Positions 35,401 to 47,400 of a DNA stretch of 64,000 nt are shown here, in pieces. Source of the stretch: Mactra quadrangularis. Its lineage: Eukaryota > Mollusca > Bivalvia > Venerida > Mactridae. Below the pieces are notes generated by a model. It was given only the letters and a program-made list of their open reading frames with translations. It did no database searches and was not told where the DNA came from. The stretch lies in assembly GCA_025267735.1 (NCBI GenBank), contig CM046311.1, forward strand, positions 29,059,399 through 29,123,398, read 5' to 3'. The stretch's first letter is position 1, and each line of letters begins with the position of its first letter. The position numbers were made by a program, and so were the translations under genes.

Positions 35401-38400
35401 AAATTAGAACAAAACTGTTCGGGAGGACCCTGAACTGACCGTAATAGACAGGGTCACGCTATATAGAGGTGACCGTTAATACAGGTTCCACTGTAGTTGT
35501 AAATATCTCCTATATGTTACTAATATGTATGTATGGATAAGTATTCCTGTAGTTATAAGCCAGCATTTTTACAATTTAATCATCACGATTTTATCTTTAA
35601 AACAAACGAAAAAAACATACAACGTTTTTATATTCATGTATACGCCGCACTACTTCCTGTGCGTTGCTGTTGGGCGATTTGAGTTAAGCGTCTGAGCCAA
35701 GATATGTTTTTATCGTCTACGTATAGAATGAGGGATTAATGCGTCACGCCCTTTCAAATTGGGGATCACCACAGGGAATCTTCGAACAATTAATGAAAAC
35801 TCTGTATATCAAAGGTTTGAAGAGTTGAGCCCCGCCGTGTACCTCAAAAAAGTAAAAAACCGTAGTAAGGTTGCTACACCGATTTCTCAAATTGGCATAT
35901 ATAGTTGTTCGACAAGCAAACAACTAAAAATTAGTTAATTTCACGGCGTCTCAACGCCGTGATACTAAGATGGGTAGATTTTGATTGCAATGGGCAAAAG
36001 TCACGTGACATAAATCCTTTCGATTTCCACTGCCGACAAATTCATTGTTTTTAATGCAGTCATAGTACAGCCCATTTCCGTTAAAAGTTACATAGAAAAG
36101 GCATTTTTGGGGAGAACCATATAAATAATATTTCTATCAACAATGCAACACACGAAAAATCAGCGTTTTACATCAACACATTTCCGCAAATCCTTTCGAC
36201 TAACATGAAAAGGAGTAGGTATAATTTGCCGACCAACCGGACCAGCGGACCAGTTAAGTATACGGATACAGTTTAACAAATATGCGTATCATAATGTGTG
36301 TACAGTAGATATATAATTGAGATTTGCCAATATTTTATTTGAAAAGATAAGATTGATAGTTTTCTGAAATTTCTCAAATGTAAATATATAAATACCAATA
36401 TCGAAATTATTTTTAAGAAATAGGTTTGCAGATTTATTTTTACTATAAAAGAATCGTCGATTGCTTCTTTACATATTGTTGTAAATATTATATATTTCAA
36501 CTGTTTTGAACCCGGGTCGATAGCACAATTGATAGCGCGTCGGGATTCGGAATCTCGTGTCCCGAGGGGGGTACGGGTTCGAATCCCACCCGGGGAGGTT
36601 ATACCCTTCCATGAAAATTAGACAATAACGTCAATTTTCCTCCATTGATTAGATAATACGGAGAAGTTTCAGGCCTTGTGGAAGGGTAGGTGAGTACTGG
36701 TAATAGACAAAGGTCCAGGGCTGCGTTCAGTTAGCAGTTAGCGTTAGCCAAACATAGTTATCATTATGAACGGTCAATTGAACGACCCGTTGAAGTGCAA
36801 ACGTTAAAAGATGGCGGACAAGAGAGTCGTTACTTCTATTTTATTAGAAGAATTCCGGGAGGAGGACTTGTTTTTATTGTTTACTTGTTTTTTTGTAAAT
36901 GTATTGATCTAGATCAACGGGAGTGACACCGCCGACTTCGTTAGACCTAATCTGGAATTTAAATTAATGTTTTTTTTCCGTCCGTGCACAGGCGGTACAC
37001 ACAAAGTTGTATACACATTATTGCTAAACAGCACGAACTATGAATTAAATACTACTGTTCGTTTTTACACACGTTTTCATTGAAACAGTGAAAGTTTGTT
37101 TGTACCGGAGGGGAAAACCCAAATATTTTAATTTCGGATATAGTCTATTCGCTATGGCAGTTACTAATTTGCAAAATGTACTGGAACTATTTTGTTTCAG
37201 GTTGTTTCATATTCGCGTACCATATACTAAAACCGTTAGCAGTTGGTCTTAAACGTTTTCCGCTAACAGGCCGTTCAGTTATGACTGTTAGCGAACGTTA
37301 CAGAACGTTCGCGGTAACTGAACGCAGGGCAGGATAGCTAGGATAGGTGCGCTAGACACCGTGAAATGACCTAAAATGTGTTGATACGGCGTTAAATCCA
37401 ATAAAATAAATAAATAAATGAATACAACTGTTTGAGCTTTTGTCATTTGAAAACAAATTTGATAGGATTCAAATGTAATATTTTAATAATATACCTTTTT
37501 GTCCTTTTAAGCGGACTGTATAAATGAAGAAGCCTTATCGTGTAACATTGACTTTTAATTCTTACCTTTACTGAGTTCTATTGACGATCTTTTCAAACTA
37601 TGATTAAGTGTAGCGGACCAGTTAATTTTAAGAGCGTAAGAGTTACGGACCAGGTTAGAGATCGAGCAGATGTAAGAATATTTTTTGCGGACTGTTTTAA
37701 TTATGAAGAGTTTCGTACTATATTGACGGTCTATTGACCTGAGGTATCACTGCAGCGGACCAGGTAATTTTAAGAGAGTTAAAATGACGGACATTTACAC
37801 CTAGGTGAAAAGCTCGCCAGTTTTTAATTTGTTCAAATGGATTATGTTTTCTCGTGTCTGAGTTAATTTTTTCACGAGTGAAAATGTCCCTTGAACCATA
37901 TATTTCTAATTTTCTATATTTGCTGGCATGTTATTAAAAAAAAATGATTTCTATTCAAAATAGCTTGCCTTTTGTATTTAGTCGCATCTTTTCGGAATTG
38001 AAATACACGTTAAATCCTTTCGTGTATCCGGCAACAAAATTCTTCCGTAACAAGTAAAGGTATGACTACTCTCCAATGCACCGGTTCGAAAGATTCACTC
38101 GTTGACTTTCTACCTCTGCTAAAATACTAAGCGCACACTGATAACTCTATTTTTAGGCAGAGACACGCACATTTAAATTGCATGACTGTCTCGTGAGTTT
38201 AAAAAAATGCAACAAATGTTCACGCCTGTAATATCAAAATGTCGAAATTCAAAGATGTTGGACAGTTTTGCATTAGTTAGATAACGGAAAATTAACGAAA
38301 AAGAAAGTAACCATTGATTTTTTAGAACGTGCATCTCTGATCTTTCACCTATAAACATAGAGCAACTTATTGAACTTGAATACAAAGTGTAGACACGATA

Positions 38401-41400
38401 TATGACGTAATACGAGGTTGCTAACGTCAAGTATGATAATACCATATAAGGCGTTGTTTACACGCTCAACAAATGCATATAAAGTTTTGCAGCTATATTG
38501 AAATTTGGTAAACGTTCATTAGCTGTTTAAAGGTCCATAGTAAAGGTCAATATCATTATCGCCGGTCGTTGGACCGGTGATATCGACAATTGTCAAGATT
38601 TGAGCAATTTGTAGTCAACTCTGGTTGCCTAAAGCCAATCAAAACGACGCATTTGAGGTCACATTATGAAAAAATGGACGTCGAAAAGTCGAATTAGGGG
38701 TGCGTGAATGGGCTCTCCGAAGCCATGTTTTGTTGGGTTACTTGCTTGAATTAATTACCGAAAATATATAATATATCAATATATAAACGTGTGCCAGTTA
38801 ATTGACAGTTGCAATATAAGACCAAGAAAAAATGCTTAACTATATGTAACATGTTTTATTCTTTCTAAAACTAGCATTTGTTGAAAAATTGCAAACCTAA
38901 TTTCCCTACTTCGGGGCAAATCTAAATCAATGGTTTTACATAGGGCGCGCTTGTTCATGGTGTACTATAAATAGACTCACTGGTTTTACTTATCTTTGCC
39001 AGCCCCGTGTTCGGTAACTACTGTTGGCTAACGTTAAGGATACGGAAGAACTCAACCCGAAGCCAACTAAACTTGTGCAATACTCAACCCTAAGTTGAGA
39101 CAACTCAATCCGTTAGTATGATATTCAGTTGTCTCGGGTTGAGTTGTCAATTTGTTAAGTTGTTCCGATTCTACCGTTATGGAATGTTCAAGATAACCGA
39201 AGACGCTGCTGGGCACGCTAATCATTGTATTCTAAAATAAATATACTTGAGACGGTATAAGACGCTAGCCCATACTGCTTGAATGTTTTTAATCTATGGA
39301 GTATACACGGCTAAACGGCGGTTCAAGCATTTTTGGGAATGCTTATACTTGTAATTCAACACGTTTTAAAGCAGCGAATGAATGTAATGTGTTCACTGAG
39401 CTGCGAGGCACGGTGGCGAACCCACGTGACTTCATCCGGGTATTTTTTACCATATTTGGAATATAGGTCACTCGCATAAGGTAGTATTTTGCTTATTTTG
39501 AACTTATAGCTTGGTGTTTATTCCAAAGAATACGCGCATAAACCCCCTGCTTACGAGATATGATTGCTGCAGTTATTGTTTTCCTGAAAAAAATAGCCGT
39601 CTTGGAGTAATTTGGCACACAAATTTCGCTGCGATCGAAATTGTCAGGGTAGCGTTCATTGTATTTCATCAGTTAATGTGTTAAAATGCCTTTATTTGTG
39701 CCGAAAGTTATGCACATGGTAAAATTATTTCGTATACGCATCCAATTAACATTCTATATACGATAAGGATCTTTGAATAGAGCTAGTTTGTAAATTATGA
39801 GAAAATGTGGATTATGATAACGTTCATTGCCTGTGATTTTCTGGATAACGTTCATTTCCTATGTCGAGTTGTCCTGTTTACTCACCAGGGTTTCTTAAAA
39901 TGACCTAAATAGTGCATTTCATTTTATGACTTAGTGCAGGGATGTATCATGTGACCTTTCTTTGATTTTCAAACATTGTACAAATGGCATGGGATACAAC
40001 TTAAGAGTTTATATACATATACACAGGGATACAATAAAGATTTAAGTTGACCACTTAATGTAGATTTAATACATTGACTTTTTAGTGACGCGCTAAATAA
40101 ACGTTTAGCCTGACGTGTTAAATTATCTGATAGGTGAAAATTAAAATTAAATCTACGAAGGTACATGGAATCTAGGATGACTCTTCTTTTTGCTTAGACC
40201 TTTTTAAATGAATTTACATTAGCAGTATTTCTTATTGTTCAACTATTTTCTTTATGTTTTAAATTTCAGAAATGGCCAGGACAAAATTAAAATTAACATT
40301 TAAAAGAAAAAAGATAGAAGAGAAAAGGGATTAAGACCGACACATTCAAGCCCTAAGAAAGCCAAGAGTGGTCCTCAGTATTCGCCTGACTCATTTGATG
40401 AAATTTTTGAACAAAAAGTTACGCGAATGCATCATGATATACACGATATTTTATCTGAAGGTCCCATTGATGCAGATAGTAATACTCACCATGACGTTCC
40501 TTCGAACTTTAATGGCTTAAGTGATCCAAAACCGTCTTTCATAGATTTATGCCGCCGAACTTCTAATTCTGATAGACAAAAGACCAAACTTGAGCTGAAT
40601 ATTCAAAGTATGATTGAAATTGTGCCGTCAGTAAGGAAAAGCTAGCTTCAGAGGGATTTGATGAGCCGTTATATTTAAGTGATATATAGATAATATATTT
40701 GAAAATAGTGAACCTCTTCTTTGTTTTTTGTGGTTTTTCAATCTCTGTCATGAGCGGATAGTTGATCTGCTGAATCTGCTAAACATTCCAGTTGTGTGTG
40801 AGCATTAGACATTATTCCTGTTGGCAATTAAACGCCATTGTCACTAGCTGGTTCGAACCCATCACATTTATCATTTAGAGGTAGCAGATCGACTTCTAAC
40901 TCATTTATATCATGGAGGAAGTTAACCCGATGTGGATCCTATTTTAGATTTGTATAGATGCACTGCTCTACCGTGGTCACATCGATAAGACACGTGATTT
41001 TGCATAAATGAAAAAAAAAAACGACAACACAATTCGTTAATCAATACAAACTTTTAATTCAAGAATAATTCAACATTGTAATTTCCGTTGAAAATGAGCT
41101 CTCCTCAATGTAAAAATAATCACAGATCAATTGTGTAGTAATTCATAACAAGAGCTGTCAGAGGAGACAGCAAGCTCGATTTTGTAAGTATTTGTCTCAG
41201 GAGATGTGGTTGATGATAAGGAACATACATATTTTAAAATTTGAAAATTTAACCTTAACAAATTTTTAGTAAATAGATAATTAAAACAACTAAAGAATTT
41301 TAAGTTCATGGAGGACAATTTTGAAAAAAATGTATTTAAAGTTTTGTCACATGAGATGAGTTTGATAATAAGGAACATATACTTAAAGTTTGAGGTCAAT

Positions 41401-44400
41401 ACCTAAAGAAATAAAACAGTTGCAGTAAAAACAAATATTTTTAAAATAATTTTTTAAATTCAAGGGAAGAACATATTGAAAAAAATGTATTTGGAGTTAC
41501 GAACCTTTTCACATAAGATGTGGTTGATAATAAGTAACATACATCTAAAGTTTGAAGTCAATACCTAAAGAAATAAAACAACCGCAGTAAAAACAAACAT
41601 TTTTAATGAAAACTCTAAGTTGAAGGGGAGATAATTCAGAAAAAAAAATATATTTAGAGTTATGAACCTTGTCACATGAGATGTGGTTGATGATAAGGAT
41701 CATATATTTAAAGTTTGAAGTTAATATCTTAAGAAATAAAAAAGATATGGAAGAAAGTATTTTACTGCACTAAAATTTAAATAAGAAATGTGGACGCCGA
41801 CGCCGGGGCGAGTAGGAAAGCTCTAAATTACTACGTAAAGTCGAGCTAAAAAGTATTTTACGTAAATAATCACAAAATGATCGACAAAATATCACCCGAT
41901 TGGAGTCATTTATAAAAAATAAATAAATAATAAAACAATTATTAGAATCAACATAATGATTCATAGCTATAAATCAAAATAATTACATGTTGCAACGTTA
42001 GATTGCCAGCCGTTTGAAAATGACTACTTCAGATTGAAGAGATACAGAAACGATACTAAACGACTCAGAGCGTATGTGTCGTAATAGCGCCAGATAATTA
42101 AGATACATGTAAGACTAATTATTTACCTTTTCCATCTTTTAAAGAAACCCTGATGAGTAAGTTGGACAACTCCACATAGGAAATGAACGTTATCCAGAAA
42201 ATCACAGGCAATGAACGTTATCATAATCCACATTTTCTCATAATTTACAAACTAGCTCTATTCAAAGATCGTTATCGTATGTAGAAGGTTAATTGGATGT
42301 GTATATGAAATAATTTTACCATGTGCATAACTGTCGGCACAAATTAAGGCATTTTAACACATAAACTGATGAAATTCAATGAACGCTATCCTGACAATTT
42401 CGATCGCAGCGAAATTTGTGTACCAAATTACTCCAAGACGGCTATTTTTTTCAGGAAATCAATAACTGCTGCAATTATATCTCGTAAGCAGGGGGTTTAT
42501 GCGCGTATTCTTTGAAAAAAACACCAAGCTATAAGTTCAAAATAAGCAAAAAACCTACCTTATGCGAGTGACCTATATTCCAAATATGGTAAAAAATACC
42601 CGGGTGAAGTCACGTGGGTTCGCCACCGTGCGAGGGGAGCGTAAGGAATTACCTAGTACAAGGGCTTTACCCAAGTATACGATATATATCGAATACTGGT
42701 ATTGTAGGTTTTATAGATATATCGGATCGATCGTTTCTGTATCGAACAAAATATCGATCAATGACAGTTATGCTTTTGTATAATTCAAAATCCTGGCCTG
42801 CAAATCGGTTGATATCAGTTACTCACTGTTCCTGCCAAAACTATTTGCCAGGATCTCTTAATGTTTTCTTTCTTTATTTATCACTTTCCGACGTGCACTT
42901 AATCCTGGCTGTAACACTCGAGAGAGGGGTTGGCAGTAAAAAGAGATAAAATATTTTGTATAGCAAATTAACATCCTACTGCTTCTGGACTGTTCGGTAT
43001 GGGCTTATCTGTGGACGAAACGTCTATTGATTATTATGACACATCTTTACGTCTTAAACCGGTTACGTCATGTTTTGTTCTTGGGAAGTAGCTGTTGCGG
43101 TTAAAAGGCCTCTTTTTATGTACTTTGTATTTTATTTTGCCCGGAGGTCAACAGTCGCCCCTTATTATACATATCACTTTTGGAACCAATAGTCACACGG
43201 ATTGGTAAGAACAGATCCGCATTGTAAGGAGCACTTGGTTGAACCGAAGCGATAAATTATGTATATAGCTTCTGTTCTGAAAGACTATGTTTTCCCTTTT
43301 GCCAATCATTTTAAGCGTCATGCAAATATGAATTACTGGAAATAAATCCAACTGAAACCAAACATCCTGTCGGCATATTCTCGTACTCCAAGGTTAACCA
43401 AATTCTCGATCTAACAAGGTATCTTACTAGGCTCTGGGAACAGGAAAACGTTTTATAACGAGTTACCTTTTTATTACTAAAAAACCTGAACATGATAATT
43501 CAATATAATGCTTCTTTGAGTTACCTTTAGATTATACTTAATAATTCTTTTTTGTTTGCCGTGACAATCACTTTGCTGCATTTCGCAGCAATTTTTTACT
43601 TGTTTAATATTTTGTTTAGTAATTCGTTATATATACGACACACTATATTATTTGAAATGAAGATTTTTCAGTTTTCATGTGCACTGATATTCAATAATTA
43701 GTATGCAAAACTTGTATGCTGTATGTGGGCACTTGGGGGCAATTTCTTTTTTGAAATATACACCACTATGTGTTCATACTGACCTCGTAAGTTTAAGTCA
43801 ATACATTTATTAACTCAGGCAATATTTTCGACCTATCTCATTTAACGGGGTTAAATTATAACAGCCGTGTGTGTTCATTTTTGAAGTAATGTATGGATGA
43901 CGTCCTCGCTAAATAGAGAGTGAAAACGCATATTAATGCCGCCTTTTTCTTGTCTTATGAAATTTTGTGATAAACTTATACAATAAAAACATTAGCACTA
44001 TGGTAAGTATTTTATGTATCCTATCCTAATTTGCGTTTTTATTTTGTTTTGTTAAATAATTTTTTGTGTGTATAAATACCTTATAGTTTTTCTCAATATG
44101 TCCTTGTATTAGAGACGTGATATCATCTGCATTAAAACCTTTCTTAAATGTTCCTTCAATGCCCATACTATCCATGAAACGAAAGTTCTTCAGTAATTCT
44201 GAGCCACCATATTTCTTAAACTGAAACAATAAGATACAATGTGATCATAGTACTGAGTGTCTCCCCAACTTAGCTTGAGTATTTCAGTTAAACTGAGATT
44301 TGGTACGCAAATTCACTTGATTAATAATGATGTTCGCAAATCACGTAACGATGCAATGAACGATGCCGAGTCACGTAAATAAGATCGAACGATATTATAG

Positions 44401-47400
44401 TATTGTTGGTTGTGGCATAGAGACTAGTCAATTTGCAATAAACACTGAGTGAAAAATTCTAACACAACAGGAAGGGAAGGATTCTTGTTCAAATTGTTAT
44501 AGTTTATACAAATGTTGTTTTTACACAGTAATATTCTTTCTCTTTTTCAATAACCACACATGCTGTATATTAAATGTATCTTAGTGATATAATTGGGGCT
44601 TTGGTTTTTGGAACGATGTCTAAACATCGACTCAATAGTAACAAAAAAGTATAAGATAACTTTTCATGCTTCAACAATTTTCTACATAGACAAAGAGGCG
44701 TAGTTCAAGCGTGAAACTCATAAACATACATTACAACGCTGGCTTGTGTTGTCGGTCTTGAAACTCCTCAAAAAGGAGGAAAAGGGAGGTACTCTTAGGA
44801 CATACAAACCTTAAATATCAGCAATGATTACTTTCCCTTATAGGGAATTATTAATAGGGCCTACGACATTTTTGAAATTTTATGTTATAGGCGTAGCATA
44901 ATTAAATCATTCGATAGTAATAAACAATATTAAATGATCGTATAAATGTTACTTATGTCAATGCATCAGAACATAATTATGTGTTTTAATTACTGTTTAG
45001 TTACTGTTTGGTTGATTTTGTTTTTATACACATAGATAGTAACATATTAAACTTTTAGACATTCCTGTTCATGTCATATTACTTGATAGTTTTTTTTCGA
45101 TTATAGGTGTACTAGTAATAAGTAGTCTTTGCATTCATTCTGATCATTTATGTATGTTTTTTGTTTTAATATTTATGCAAAACCATCGAAGTACATATTT
45201 TCATATTTTCTTTCTTTTCCGACATAACGATCTAATAAAATTACTGTATCAATCAAAGCACTGATAGTACTGGGATATTCATTGTGTTTAGATTTATTCA
45301 ATTTTTGTTGGGTTTTATGCTGTGGCAACACCTTATATAGATTATATCACAGCGGTCAGTCCACCTACTCACTGTTCCTGAAGAAGCTTTATCTCCGGAT
45401 TTAGCTGTTAACAAACTACTGGGTACATACTTCGTCAGTGACTGACGACTGTCCTAAATGACTTAGAAACAGGGGAAGGAGACAGAATGGCCGTAGAAAT
45501 TATTAATGCTGTCGATTACATTTTTTTCAAACTCTCTTCACAATAAAAATCTGCTTGAGTCATTTACAATATTGAACGATTGAATTTACGTATTATTATG
45601 ACTACTGATGTAATTAGTCAAAGTTATTAAATTTTACAATATGACTATCACATTGTTTAATTAGTCTGTGTGTCAAAAAAATTCTAATATAGGAGAGATT
45701 TAAAACTATGTCATTGTTATCTGTTATGTGTGCTACGTAGTGCACATTTTTGAGTAAATTTGGACTAACACCCTGCTGCTATTCTATGATTTATATAGTA
45801 ACTGAACAGAAAGTAATGTATTTAAACCCAATTTCTGCATATCATAAATGTTTTAGAAATTAATTTTACCTGCACTGATGGTGTTTAATGATGAAGGTTA
45901 AAATTTACAGATATTATTAAGAATTAATTGTATGATAATTTTTTCTTCTTTCGATAACCTGATTTAACAAAGAGGTTAATGTCGTCAAGTGAATGGGGTT
46001 ATTTTTTGGAAAATAGTTGAAAGTATTTCGATATCACTCATTACCTTCTTATCATTCTTAGTCAACTGTGTTTCATATTTCATTTCACAGGCCCATTATT
46101 CTACTGATCGAGGGGTCGTAGGTTTATTCACGGGCGGAGCATACAATGTACTTTCGTTGAGCTTAGTTATGAAATAATTTTTACGGTAATTCTCCCTCCT
46201 ACCACTCAGTCATCGATGCGATTACTTTTTGGTAAACAACTAGATCCAGAGATTTTGCCTTTTCAGGAACAGTGAGTGGATGGACTGATCTTCGTGACAT
46301 AACCTATACAATATGTGTTGCTATGGCGTTAAGGCCTCAATGAATTGATCATATGTTCTATGAATTTTGTCTCAAAAAATAGAGCGAGCCAGCGAAAAAA
46401 AAACCATTTCGAGAAGCGAGCGAAAGGCGAGGAATAAATGTGTGATATTTTCATGAGCATTTTTATACAAATGGAAAAATACATGTTAAATATGAACTTT
46501 ATACAGAAAACCACATTATAGCATGTAGTTCAGAAAAGCATAATAAGTAACTTTTTAGTGTTTATACCAGTTGGTCATTTATTCAGCATATTGATGTGAT
46601 ACAATCATGTACATTCAAAGATGAAATATGTCAAAATCTTTCTTACTTGAACTTTATTATTTTGATATTGGGGTACAGGGCATATAGTTTTGATTATTTT
46701 GCAGGTTGTTGTAAGAAAGATTATTTGCTGTTAACATACATAAATACTTTTAATAAGGTACATACATCATAAATGACTGTATTTTGTTCCATTTGCATTT
46801 ACTATACTGCATAGCTAATACATTAAGTGAATTCATTCAATATTACCCTTTAATTAAATACTTCCAATATTTCTGTACAATTTAGAATCAGCTCGGCTAA
46901 CATCATGATAGATCAAACCTGTTGATGTTGGTGTTTAAGTGAAGTACCAGTTGAGCACCCCCGTAAATATAAATGGACGAGTCTTGTTGACTTTTTGAGT
47001 ATAAATAAAGTTATATTATTTGGATGATATGGGAACAACTAAACAACAAAAAACTACTAATATTACTTAAGCCATCATGTATGAGGATTTTAGAGTCAGC
47101 ATCCCTATAAAATAAAAATGGACCAAACTGGTAAACTTTAATGTGAATAAATACAGGCTTGTCATTTATGCCAACTATGCTATATAGACTAAACAAGAAA
47201 CAACTGCAACAAGTAAATATACATAAATTATGTGAAAGAAAACAATTACATCAGAAACCTTCTAAAATAAAAATTGACTAAACCTTAAGTATATAAATAT
47301 AGTCTTGGGGTACGTTATGCAAAATACAACTTCATTTCAAAATAAGTCGGTTGAGTATTTTGGGGCATTAACAATTATAATGTTAAATATTCTACCCCGT

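Larger units (their letters stand above)
39418..42631. mobile_element. 3.2-kb element with ~490-bp inverted arms
   Basis: Left arm 39418-39899 and right arm 42137-42631 are reverse complements with only scattered differences. The outer end is GCACGGTGGCGAACCC; the inner end lies at CAGGGTTTCTT. A possible GAG target duplication sits on both sides. The 2.2-kb interior contains a frameshifted reading frame (40272-40645) and a separate internal repeat (41147-41822). No transposase was recognised and superfamily is unassigned; long arms occur in several groups. Confidence 0.85.

Noticed and set aside
36511..36598. Free-standing tRNA gene
   Set aside because: The tRNA-like head continues into a SINE body and TAAA tail, so it is called a SINE.
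43573..43600. Rho-independent-terminator-like hairpin plus T run
   Set aside because: Prokaryotic terminator logic does not apply in this intron; kept only as a small hairpin.
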